From: Cudoniella acicularis
Lineage: Eukaryota > Ascomycota > Leotiomycetes > Helotiales > Helotiaceae
Length of the DNA stretch: 31,415 nt
Direction: 5' to 3'
NCBI GenBank assembly: GCA_013054445.1
Contig: JAAMPI010000584.1
Span: 1-31,415, forward strand
Shown piece by piece: positions 7,747-17,544 of the stretch (position 1 is its first letter; each line of letters begins with the position of its first letter). The position numbers and the translations under genes were made by a program. The notes under the pieces are model-generated. The model saw nothing but the letters and a program-made list of their open reading frames with translations. It was not told the DNA's origin and made no database searches.

Positions 7747-10700
7747 GTATCTTGCCCGTAGACGGGCGGCGCCTGGTTCCTTTTTTTTTTATGATTTATG
7801 TGGTGCTGAGGCGTTTGGTTGGTTGTTAGATATTTGTAAGTATAAACCTAACGATTCTGATCATGACATTGCTCTTCTAAATTCTCTCCTATTTTTCTCT
7901 ATCCAATGATTCCAATTCTTACCGCAAAATTAATCCACTCACAAACCTTACAAATATTCTAACAAACAAATTTCTCGATATCTAATACCCAATCGCCTCT
8001 TACCAACTCTCTAACTCCCACTCCCCCCTAAACTAAGCGAGATCACATTATCCCAAACCAAACACTTCAAATCAACTAAACCTCCCGCTAGTAAATACAA
8101 CAATCAACATCCTCAACCAGCCATAAAACCTCTGTAATAAAACTTCATATCTTCAATCATTCCACCCCAGCTCACTTTAATACCACCTACCTAATTTTCA
8201 AAGCCTTTCCCTACAAATCAAAAAGTTCACATGATATGACAACCTACCTAATTACCTACCTAACTTACAGAAACAGAAAAAAAGTCGCAGAGGTGGTATA
8301 CCGGTAGTACAGTCAGGTGATAACGCAAAAAGATAACCAGCCTGTTCTACACCCTTTCATATTTTATGAAATAGGAAGTAAAATGCTACTTATTATACAG
8401 AATCTGTTAGGAAATCTAAGGATCTGACATCTCACAGCACAATTCTGTCTAACACAAAACACACCTATCGCCGTTTCCTTATAAGCCGCAACACTACTCA
8501 ACATACATCAGATTACTCACAGCCGAAAAAAATAATTCTCGGCTATCATCCAGAGTTAGGAATAGAAAATAAAATATCTATAAAGGAAGGGTAATTATAA
8601 GGAATTTCTAACTAGTAACTGCTACCTATCGAATGATTGCCAAAATCGAATTCAGATTAATAAAACCTCTCGAGCCACAAGTTCAATAAGCTAAGAAGGT
8701 TGGAGAGCCGTAAATATATACCTCCTAGTAATATATTAGTTATCGTAGAGAAAGGGGAACAGAAATAATCGGTCAGCAAGTGCTCCAAATATTATATATA
8801 ATAAGCATAGAGACAATGGAGCCTTATAGGAAGTTCCTTCTTGTCCTTCTGTTCGCAACATTGAGCTGTATGTTGTTGTCGGCTTGAGACGATGGGTTCC
8901 TTCTAGTTCTGCTGCTGGCGATATCGAGCTACATGTTGCTTCGCAAGTATTTTATAAAAAGGTAGCGCAGCGTGAATAGAATAGTAGTTTGGGCCTCGCT
9001 AACGCTAACTTTACATCTGAAGCTACGACGTTACTGCGCGATAGCTATGGTTATTGCTCGTCAACATATTGACTTCACAACGATTTCAAGAATGTCAGCC
9101 TCAGCATCCGGATAATCTAGTATTACGGCTTTGGACATACTTCTTTCGCCTCTTTGTTAATAGCGTTGACTAGAACTAGCAGAAAGGCAAAGTTTGTAAA
9201 GTTCCGTCTACACTTGTCGAGCGGGTAAGGTAGCAGAAAAGCACGGCGAGGGCTCTACTATAAAAGGGACAGGGCCAAGTAAAACACAGTCATTGTGAGG
9301 AATATAAGCCGTTTATCCTACATATCGTGTTATGGCTGTTGGCTAACTGCAAGGGCAAAAACTGAATTGTGCACTTTCCATCCTCTATATGAGGTTCTTG
9401 CGGTTTTACGATTACAACACTTGATTCATTAAGCGAAAGCATTGGGTGTGGGGGAGGAGATGGCTTATGGCAAGGTTTTGATGCGGCTTAACTTGGAGGC
9501 TTGGAAAGCAGGAGGTGGGAAGAGAAAATATTTTTGTCATTTTCGAAAGCACCGAGTGAATAGAGCCCGCGTGCTTCGTGGATTCTGACAGGCGCTGTGA
9601 TATATCACACTCAACTCCCGCCATGGTTGTAACAATCTCTATCCACGTGCCCATCTTTAAGTACCTGTCGTCTGCTCTTATCGTCATCACAGTTCTTATT
9701 ACCTTAATTTGGAGTACAAATGCGTTATAACCTTGCCAATCCCTGACCTTTCCCTATCAACGAATCTAGCCTATCTAAGCCTGTACATCCAAAGCATCAA
9801 CACATATATCACTCGATTTTACAGTGTTCTGATGCTGTTTCGGAGCGAGACATATGCCATCGCCAGGTTGGGGGTTAGCTCGCGGCTTCGACTTCAGTTC
9901 GAGATGTTTATGTTGCTTCTTTACAGCATTGGTCACTCGTCGCTGTAGAGGTGTAACGCCGACAGTTGGGATTGGGCCATCGTAACTTTGATGTTTGAGT
10001 GCCGGTTTTGCAAATGGCCTTATGTGGATAGCGGACATCGAGGATTTGAGAGAGATGGGAGGTGTGCCAGAGAGTGAGGTCTGCTGAAATTAGCCCATGC
10101 AAAGGCAAAAAGAGAGCCAGATCGGGGTTTGGTTGTGCCTTCCTCTTCGGCAGCATCAGGCGCCACTCCCCTTCCTTGGACCTTGGCACCTTGGTGAACT
10201 CGAAATCATTAATCTTCGTTCGGGTCGTCCCAGTATTTCACCCTCTGACACACTTCGTCGTCGAGAAACCTTCTGCCCACACTACAGATGGTATCATTGA
10301 GGTTTCATAGCGCTTCGATTGAGGTCATCCAACGCAAATTTAGGCAGAACGAAAGAGAGGATCTTCGTCCACGACATTGACTGAACACTAGTCCTTCGCC
10401 TTGCGCCCTTCTGGTGTTGAAATGGTCTTTGCGCATGTTGAATTTCTACTTCGAGGTCAAATTCAACAAAAAGCCAAATCACAACGTATCCGTGACCACA
10501 ATCAAGAAGAAATTTCCAACGAGAAAGACTTTAGACAGCGGCTAGATTGGCGGGAAATTCTGGATCAGTGAGGTGTGACTTGCTGCGTGGGTATGTGGAA
10601 GTGTGGATGTGTGGACGTGTCACACGAGCACACGTATTGAGAGATACTATCCTTACTACTCCAAACACCCATAGATTCTGGACTGTGGAGTATGATTCAG

Positions 10701-11054
10701 ACAGGCGCAATTGTTAAAGGTTGCCAGAGTGTCATAATAGCAAAGTCATTGTGCTCGTCGTGGGTGAAACGCGGCAAAAGGCAGTGTTTGTGATTCAGGC
10801 GATGACGTCTCTCGGAACGCCCAACCAAGAAATCGTGGAGCAAGTTAGTAACGGGGAAAATACCTCGTCTCTCGCTGGAAATTGAGCTCCTCGAATCCTC
10901 ACAACAACACAACATTTCTTATCCCCTTTCAATTTGACAAGGAATTCCTATTCACAGCATCGGGATCGATAAATAACCGCCCACAATCATTAATCCTGCG
11001 GGAAATCCTCCCTTTAGCAGGCCCACGAATCTCCACAACCACACAACAGGAGAG
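7747..11054. other. 3.3 kb AT-rich region with no recognisable gene
   Basis: From about 7900 to 9400 the DNA is strongly AT-rich and rich in TA steps, with runs such as CCTACCTAA repeated near 8187, 8243 and 8255. There are no open frames of useful length. A diverged 63 bp direct repeat lies at about 8834-8945 (separate entry). From 9400 to 10900 composition becomes more balanced, but the small frames there (for example 9412-9690 on -, 9709-9948 on +, 10062-10310 on +) overlap each other and show no domains. The final ~170 bp (10885-11054), rich in CAC/ACA and pyrimidines, are the likely promoter and leader of the oxysterol-binding protein gene. Decayed transposon sequence is plausible but not demonstrable by eye. 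Confidence 0.5.
8834..8945 (+). repeat. Diverged 63 bp tandem duplication
   Basis: TTCCTTCT-x-TTCTG...GAGCT-x-ATGTTG occurs at 8834 and again at 8897, 63 bp (21 codons) apart. Both copies translate in the same frame as FLLVLL-x-A-x-SCMLL and FLLVLLLAISSYMLL, separated by a TGA at 8885-8887. The first copy follows an ATG at 8816. No known family. Confidence 0.55.
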
Positions 11055-12321
11055 ATGTCTACAAACGAGAAAGAAGGAGCAGGCGTTTCTGCGCAAAACC
11101 GCGGATCTTGGAGCGCATTCTTGAAATCGATCGCTTCTTTCTCAGGCGATCTCTCATCTTTGACCGCTCCTCCTTTTATTCTCTCCTCTACGTCGCTGGT
11201 CGAGTTCTCCTCGTACTGGGCTGAGCACCCCTCGATTTTTGTCGCGCCAGCACAAGAAAAGGACCCCCAGAAACGCGCCCTTCTAGTATTAAAGTGGTTC
11301 CTGAGCACATTGAAGCAGCAATATGCGAGTAGGAGTGACAAGTTCGGGAACGAGAAGAAGCCCTTGAACCCATTCTTGGGCGAATTATTCCTGGGGAGGT
11401 GGGTTGATGATGTGGGTACAACAGAGCTGGTTTCTGAACAAGTCAGGTATTTTGTTTCTGGTCCCTGGGCAGAGCGAATTCTAAAGCCTTCGCAGCCATC
11501 ACCCACCTGTCACAGCGTACAATATTTCGAACGAGAAACACGGTGTATATCTGCAGGGTTATAATGCACAAAAGGCATCCTTCGCGAGAACAATTTATGT
11601 AAAGCAGATTGGCCACGCTGTGTACTCTATACCGGCCTTTGACGAGACTTACCTCATTACTCTACCCAATCTCCATATCGAAGGGTTGATTTTTGGTTCT
11701 CCATTTATCGAGCTTAACGACAAAACATACATCACTAGCAGCTCAGGATATACTGCCAAGATCGATTACAGCGGCAAGGGTTGGCTTTCAGGAAAGAAGA
11801 ACAGCTTCACGGCGACTCTATACCCGACTGGCAATGAGAAAGAAATCTCATACACTATCAGTGGGCAATGGAACAAAACTTTCGATATTACACAAGGAAG
11901 CAGCAAGAAGAGTGGGCATATCGAGACGTATGATGCAGAAGCCTCGCCAACCACACCTCTCACAGTCGCTCCGATTGAGGAACAAGACCCGTTGGAGTCA
12001 AGAAGGGCCTGGTCAAAAGTGGCTGCTGGAATTGCCGTCGGTAATATGGATATCACTGGCGAGGAGAAAACCAAGATTGAAGTCGCGCAGCGCGAATTGA
12101 GACAAAAGGAGAAAGACGAAGGGAGGACATGGGAGAGGAGGTATTTCTCCTTGGTTGAGAGCGATAAGGTGCTGGACGAGCTTGCGCCTTTAATCGGACT
12201 TCTCCCAGAGCCCGAAAAAACCGGTGGGATCTGGAGATATGATGCAGAGAAGGCAAAGACATTGCCGACAAACAGTGTGGCAAGCGCTACAGCCACTAGA
12301 GAGAAAGCGGAGTTGAAGTGA
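11055..12321 (+). CDS. KES1: Oxysterol-binding protein, Kes1/Osh4 type
   Basis: Two exons, 11055-11446 and 11496-12321, with a 49 nt intron (branch TCTAAAG) that splits the Ser codon of the family signature; 405 residues. The fused exons read EQVSHHPP at residues 128-135, the hallmark of the OSBP-related (ORD) fold. Other landmarks are [24 protein letters not shown] (lid region) near the N-terminus, KPLNPFLGE, and WNKTFDI and RTWERRYF in the C-terminal half. No PH, ankyrin or GOLD domain is present, so it is the short Osh4/Kes1 class. These proteins exchange ergosterol and PI4P between membranes, acting at trans-Golgi and ER contact and restraining vesicle formation. The length is close to yeast Kes1 (434). 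The start has a purine at -3, and the hydrophilic N-terminus before the lid is short, as expected. Confidence 0.95.
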
Positions 12322-12547
12322 GATTTACTTCGTAGGCTTACGGAGTAGGCAAAGTCTCAAAGAGCTCTTGGGCGCAATCGGGAGGACTTCGGGCGCAAGG
12401 CTGGGTCTTCGATATACATCGGGCATTGGGGTATGGTTTTCATATTCAAGCACTGTATAACCACTAGATTCATTCTTGCGCATGGGATTAGGAAAGCAAA
12501 ATGGAAATGCATGAAGCCATTGGTAGATGTGTGCCCAACCAAAATTC

Positions 12548-12577
12548 AATGATCATGATTATGATTATGATTATGAT
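12548..12577 (+). repeat. ATGATT microsatellite
   Basis: ATGATT repeated about four times with slight variation, in the intergenic region downstream of the oxysterol-binding protein gene. Confidence 0.8.
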
Positions 12578-12715
12578 CTGTCGTTTCTTGCTACTGTCAG
12601 TGCCGATCGCCCCTGTCAACGAACCTGCAATGGGCATCAACTATAGCCCAGTTCGAGAGCACTATTCTAGTACCGAGCGGTTGCAAGAAACTTGAGCACT
12701 ATTGAGATGATGATT

Positions 12716-12842
12716 GTGATTGCGAGTACCTTTGTGATTCGCGATTGGTTTAAGAGACAAGTGCAAAAGAATAGTACTAGTGACTGCGAGTAGCTCTGAT
12801 TGCGAGTGACTGTGATTCGCGAGAGCCTTTAGTTTAAGAGAT
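12716..12842 (+). repeat. Imperfect ~80 bp direct repeat with TGCGAGT words
   Basis: GATTGCGAGT...TGTGATTCGCGA...TTTAAGAGA occurs at 12716-12756 and again at 12796-12842. Additional TGCGAGT or TGTGAGT words lie between and after, four in all. It lies 240-365 bp upstream of the next start codon, so it could be a promoter element cluster or a decayed minisatellite. Confidence 0.6.
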
Positions 12843-13080
12843 TGTGAGTACTAGGTATCTCCTACCGGGTAGGTACAGACACTAACCTTAGCGGGGCCTC
12901 CTCACGACGCGACTCGGACCTCTTCCTCCCATCTCCAACACTTTTGCATTGCACTCACGTCAACGATTCACTCACCAACCCACACATTGAAACTTGCTCT
13001 TACTTACACGAAAGAAGCTCATCTGATCTGCTTTACGCAACCCAAAAGTTTCACACCTGGATTATGAGATTTCGCGATCC

Positions 13081-16000
13081 ATGACATCCAGTGCGAACAT
13101 GGCTCACCTCGAGCGCGACGAGACGCGCGACAACTTCAACAACTTCAACTACACCGCAGAGGAGGCTTCAAAACCTGCTCGGAGATCCTCTTTGATACGC
13201 GACAAACCACTTTTCGTCGGTCTCAAACAGAGACGATATGGCCCCGGTGCAAAAAACAGCACGGAAGCGGGGAATAGCGGCAGTGACAGCTCCGCATCTT
13301 CTGGCACGCAAACGCGCACTGCAGACGAGATTATACGCCAGCATAAACTGGCACGGGAAGAGAGAAAGAGAGCCAATTTGGCAGTTGGCCTTGGAGAGGC
13401 GTTTGGGAGAACGGATGAAAATGGCGGATTCATACCAAAGACGACAGCTGCACCAATTGATGTGCAAAGAGAACCGGCTAGTGCCAGCATTATACCCGAG
13501 AGTCGAATTCCGAGAGCAAAGACGTTCTCAGCAAACACCAGCATCGATGCTGGAGGCATCTCATCAAGTCCACCAAAGATGGAAAGTTACCGCGAGATGT
13601 ACATGAGACAGGAAAGGGAAAAGAGAAGTGGGCTCTCGAGAAACACACCCTCGCCGGCGGATTCAGAGAGTGATTTTACGGGTCCCAGACAAGGAAGCCC
13701 AAGTCCAGCTCCACTCATAAGAGAGCGGACCAGCAGAGGCAGAGAAAGCGAAGGAGGCAGAAGTGGCACAAGCTCCACGACAGGTCCACCATCACAGGAC
13801 GGCGCGAACGGACATACTAGAAAACTGTCCCGAGAAACAATTGGGCAGATGCTGGCTCGACCCCCGTTGTTTGTTCGAAAAGAAGTTGGTTCTAGAGTAT
13901 CTGAAACCACGAAATTACTTGCCAGGAAGACGAGCAAAGAAAATTTTATAGATACTCCCCAATACGCCGAGACACGAGTCCAGGAAATGACTCGAGTGCT
14001 CACAAAGAAAACTAGTACCAACTTCGATGACATCCCGGAACCACCGATGCGAATTCCCCAAACATGGGGAGCGAGATCAAGGGTAAAGTCAGGTTGGATG
14101 GCGAAAATCTTAACGCCCGATCCATCTTTGGAGATCAAAGATTTGCAGCTTGTCGGCGATGCCGACCTCCAGCAAATGAACCCAAATGTCCCATTATCAA
14201 CAATCGAGGATGCCTCCTCCATTATGCCAACACCACCCTCCTCCCGACCAAACTCAGCACACCCAACAAACACTTCGCCAGAGAAGGGCAATGCCTGGGA
14301 TGCTGATGTCGATTTTACGGGTCAATCATTGCAGATATCTACCAGTCCGCAGCTTCGGGTACGCTCAGCAAAGCTTGATGAGATTCGAGAGCGAGAAATT
14401 CAAAGCTTGACAGCACGAGCTGTGGCCACAAACAGACTCGAGGAAATTAGGGAGCGCAATTCAGAAGAGAGGTCTGTGCTCTCGGAATCCTCCCGATGGA
14501 ATGAGAGGGAAACCACATCAGCTCCCAAGCCCGAGGAAGAGCAAGATCAGGAAGAAGTCTACCACGAAAGGACTATCCTTGAGGAGGAGGGTTACCCCAT
14601 CCCGGGTACTCCTATCTGGGTATTTCCTAAAGGGTCGTATCGTTTTCAGAATGGTAGAACGAGCCCCGACCCACCTGAATCTCCCGGTGCGACTTTGAGG
14701 GCTCTCGCCAGAATACTCAGTCCAAAATCATCTACTGTGGTGATAACAGACGACGAGGACGAGGTTGATAACGAGAAATCCGAAAAACCTGGCAAAAAGG
14801 GCCCTACAAGGAAAGAGCCTAAGAAAGTGGGAAGAAATGAGGAAGCCATAGACAAGCAGGATGTGAAGGACAAATCAGCGTCAACGGAAGTCGCAGAGGA
14901 GATGCATGAGGAGCAACTTCCTCGCGGAAGGTCATCAGACAAGCTGTCAGAGAAAGCGAAAGGGAAGGCCGCAGAGATTATTACAAGCAATGGGCTTGAT
15001 GTAGATGTGGACACAAAACGCCACAGCAGAACGAGTACCCCTCCCAAATCAGATGTTGATCCAGAAGAGCGCATTACTGCTGAGGCGAAACTTTTTGAAC
15101 TCCAAGACAATCGTTCTGAGAGAAACTCAATTCGGGCCCCATCACGATCACCTTCACCTTCACCTTCTGACGAGGGAAACTTCGACCAAACACCAAGGCC
15201 AAAGGCAGATCCTTTGTCCCTTCCCACACCAAAAGTTACGGGTGCATACATTGAAACACCCGCACCTACTATGCGAGTATCAAGGCAGGCGCGGTCAACT
15301 TCCCTCTCCTCAAGCCCCGTTTCTGAAGTTGCGGATTTTGGCTTTGCAACATCAGGCATCAGACGTACACAGAGCAGTTCTAAAATTGCCGATTCTTCCA
15401 CGGAAGACCGAAACGAGCGTCGGTCACGAAGCATTACCTCACAAAACACTACTACCCGACGAGAAGCTACACAATCTCAATCACGAACTATTGACCCACG
15501 GCCCCAGCCCTTAATAAATTCAAACCCACCTCCAACATTCCGCGAGACCCTACGACGCTTAGAGATGGAGGGAGGTTACGAAGATTCTACAATTGATGAT
15601 TTCGAGGCTCTTCTTGAAGAAGATGCTACAGCAACAGCTGATATCAACAATAAAAACACACAAGAGCCTCTTTTAGAGACAATGTTTGATGAGAGAGGAT
15701 TACCTTTATCACAACGTGAAATTGAGAGAAGGCTCGAGAGGATGATGCTGGACAAAATGAACAAGCACCTGAAGAATACTTCTTCGAGCATTCGTGATGC
15801 CAGACAAGGTATCGAACGTCTCGAATACCAGGTTTCTTCAACACCGTGGCCTACGGTAGAGAATAATGACGAAAATCTATATATCAAGATTCCCGTCCCA
15901 CAACTTTGGATTCGAAATCCACCTAGCGAAAACCCTCGACAATTAGAATCGAGAAGAAACTGGAAATTTACTTGGTTCGGATTGATCCTTGCTATTTTTG

Positions 16001-16302
16001 CGGCTTGGTTTCTCGCAGAATCTATGATGTGCGGGGTGTATTGCCACCCCAAACAATCTACTCACAACGACTGGCATCCTTCGGACCCATTTTTCCCTTG
16101 GGCTATTCCCACGAAATTGGATCATTGGACTGGAGAGATTGTCAGCAGAAGTTGGAACGCATTGGATACAAAACTTGGACCGCCAAAACGGAGAACGGCA
16201 AGGCCCCTTGGAGCCTCCGATTGGTGGTTGGGTCGAGATGGCCCTATTGGAATTATCAGAGACAAAAGAATTGACGGATTTTATGATGATGAACTTGTAT
16301 AA
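13081..16302 (+). CDS. Large, mostly disordered protein with one C-terminal transmembrane helix, unknown function
   Basis: Intronless frame of 1073 codons. The first ATG (13081) has T at -3; the second in-frame ATG at 13099 has A at -3 and G at +4 (AACATGG) and may be the real start (MAHLERDE). Residues 1 to ~870 are charged, Ser/Pro/Arg-rich and likely disordered, with probable phosphorylation sites (many SP and RxxS). A short ordered patch EEGYPIPGTPIWVFPKGSY lies near residues 500-520. A charged helix (ERRLERMMLDKMNKHLKN, then SSIRDARQGIERLEYQV) at about 882-920 may form a coiled coil. A single hydrophobic helix covers about 963-981 (FTWFGLILAIFAAWFLAES), followed by ~90 residues rich in Trp/Pro with Cys (CGVYCHP) and conserved-looking WWLGRDGPIG. 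The architecture, a large soluble N-side with one late membrane span, resembles inner nuclear membrane or ER-anchored proteins. The end (DDELV) is not a KASH PPPx terminus. Function unknown. Confidence 0.88.
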   Translation: MTSSANMAHLERDETRDNFNNFNYTAEEASKPARRSSLIRDKPLFVGLKQRRYGPGAKNSTEAGNSGSDSSASSGTQTRTADEIIRQHKLAREERKRANLAVGLGEAFGRTDENGGFIPKTTAAPIDVQREPASASIIPESRIPRAKTFSANTSIDAGGISSSPPKMESYREMYMRQEREKRSGLSRNTPSPADSESDFTGPRQGSPSPAPLIRERTSRGRESEGGRSGTSSTTGPPSQDGANGHTRKLSRETIGQMLARPPLFVRKEVGSRVSETTKLLARKTSKENFIDTPQYAETRVQEMTRVLTKKTSTNFDDIPEPPMRIPQTWGARSRVKSGWMAKILTPDPSLEIKDLQLVGDADLQQMNPNVPLSTIEDASSIMPTPPSSRPNSAHPTNTSPEKGNAWDADVDFTGQSLQISTSPQLRVRSAKLDEIREREIQSLTARAVATNRLEEIRERNSEERSVLSESSRWNERETTSAPKPEEEQDQEEVYHERTILEEEGYPIPGTPIWVFPKGSYRFQNGRTSPDPPESPGATLRALARILSPKSSTVVITDDEDEVDNEKSEKPGKKGPTRKEPKKVGRNEEAIDKQDVKDKSASTEVAEEMHEEQLPRGRSSDKLSEKAKGKAAEIITSNGLDVDVDTKRHSRTSTPPKSDVDPEERITAEAKLFELQDNRSERNSIRAPSRSPSPSPSDEGNFDQTPRPKADPLSLPTPKVTGAYIETPAPTMRVSRQARSTSLSSSPVSEVADFGFATSGIRRTQSSSKIADSSTEDRNERRSRSITSQNTTTRREATQSQSRTIDPRPQPLINSNPPPTFRETLRRLEMEGGYEDSTIDDFEALLEEDATATADINNKNTQEPLLETMFDERGLPLSQREIERRLERMMLDKMNKHLKNTSSSIRDARQGIERLEYQVSSTPWPTVENNDENLYIKIPVPQLWIRNPPSENPRQLESRRNWKFTWFGLILAIFAAWFLAESMMCGVYCHPKQSTHNDWHPSDPFFPWAIPTKLDHWTGEIVSRSWNALDTKLGPPKRRTARPLGASDWWLGRDGPIGIIRDKRIDGFYDDELV

Positions 16303-16414
16303 ATAAATGGATGGTCTTCGGACTGTATTGGTGTTTCATGGCATTGAACTGGATGATTGCGGCTTGTTGCTTCATTGGCATTGGCGCTTGATTGGATTTG
16401 ATTGGAATTGACTT

Positions 16415-16665
16415 GGGATTATAAAGCACGGCGATTGCTAGAATTGGATTGGGGCTATAAAGCATGGCGTTGGAATGGTTTGGTTTAAAGCTTAAAAAGC
16501 TCACAGAATTATAGATACCCCGGCGTTTATTATGGGTTGGGAGTTGCTTTTATGGTTTGGAAAAACCAAGTGTCAATTGGAAGTGAAAACTCAGGCACTT
16601 TGGTGATGGATTTGCGGATTGGATTGGAAAAGTGTTCTTTGAAGTGCATAACTCGGACACTTTGG
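16415..16665 (+). repeat. Two short direct-repeat pairs in an ATTGGA-rich block
   Basis: Pair 1: GGGATTATAAAGCACGGCG at 16415-16433 and GGGGCTATAAAGCATGGCG at 16451-16469, 36 bp apart. Pair 2: GAAGTG...ACTC...GCACTTTGG at 16580-16603 and the same frame of words at 16641-16665, 61 bp apart. The surrounding DNA repeats GATTGGATT/AATTGG. It lies just downstream of the membrane-protein gene, so it may be in its 3' UTR. Confidence 0.65.
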
Positions 16666-17287
16666 AAATTCAATACCAAATTTTTACATCCAAAAGAATT
16701 CTTCCTGTTGTGACACTGTGAGCTGTGAAATTTGATAAACTCGAATGAATTCCGGATTATGTTTTTATGTTGGAAATGGAAAGTATCCTCTTAGTGGAAA
16801 GGAAGTCACGGTAGGAATTCACAAGCAATGTAAGGTTACCTATCAAATATCATTAACAATTTTAGAAATTCAGCAACTAATGAACTTGGAACTTAAAGGG
16901 AGAAGACAATGCACGAGTTCAGAAGACGCGAAGAGGATGCCGCATGCCTTTAAAGAGTATTTTTCGAGAGGGACAAAAGTTGACTGGTCCCTCTTCTCCT
17001 TTGATCTGTTTCGCGACATTCCACAAAACACTTGCAAATCATGAAATAACCACAAAATTAATCGTGCTAATACTTAAAAGAAAATTATAATAGAGCAAGA
17101 AGTTAAAATTTAAATTCCAACAAATAAACCAGTAACGCCGTAAACTCTGCGTCTCTCTAGTGTCTCACAATAGCAAATCCGCCGACCAATTTCGACTTAC
17201 AAGTCGTCATACCCGCGTACTACACAATATAAGTCAAAAGCCATACATCTATTGCAACCTGCATATTAAGTCGTTTTTAAAGGCTTT

Positions 17288-17296
17288 ATCACGTGC
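17288..17296 (+). promoter_or_regulatory. ATCACGTGC E-box-like site (copy 3 of 5)
   Basis: Lies 249 bp upstream of the arylsulfotransferase-like gene start, in the same orientation as that gene. The flanks are identical to the other four sites. Confidence 0.45.
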
Positions 17297-17544
17297 TGTG
17301 TGGCATTTTCGAGGTTTGTTTTTAGGACAATACGCATTTTCTCCACCGGATCGCGACATTTTAGACCATGATAAATTTAGGGATTTAAAACTTAAAAAGT
17401 CCGCCATGTGGCCTGCACTCGATTTTTGGGAGTATAGTCTGCGTGGAATTTTTTCTTGGTATTGTGAAGAGGTGTATATATTATTTGAAAATTAGAAGGT
17501 TCGTATTATTAAAAAAAGGGGGGAAACCGGATCCCACACACAAC

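Larger units (their letters stand above)
12322..13080. other. Intergenic gap with small repeats, promoter of the membrane-protein gene
   Basis: No gene is visible. Contents are a GGGCGCAA...CTTC duplication near 12370-12410, an ATGATT microsatellite at about 12548-12577, TGCGAGT repeats at 12716-12842, and a CCTACC-G-GGTAGG palindrome at 12861-12873. Then comes a C-rich leader with many CTCAC/CACTC words running to the start codon region. Confidence 0.55.
16303..17544. other. AT-rich intergenic gap with short direct repeats
   Basis: No gene is supported; frames such as 16745-17044 and 17160-17495 on + have no domain signal and lie in AT-rich DNA. The first 400 bp are dominated by ATTGGA words and two short direct repeats (separate entry). 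An ATCACGTGC site lies at 17288-17296. The region just before 17545 (AAAAAAAGGGGGGAAACCGG) is the leader of the arylsulfotransferase gene. Confidence 0.55.

Noticed and set aside
9412..10482. Small frames on both strands upstream of the oxysterol-binding protein gene
   Set aside because: Overlapping, short, no domain, no consistent splice continuation.
13587..15449. Long - strand frames (234 and 267 codons) opposite the membrane-protein gene
   Set aside because: They overlap a 1073-codon + frame with convincing architecture and have the low-complexity Ser/Leu/Val composition expected of shadows.
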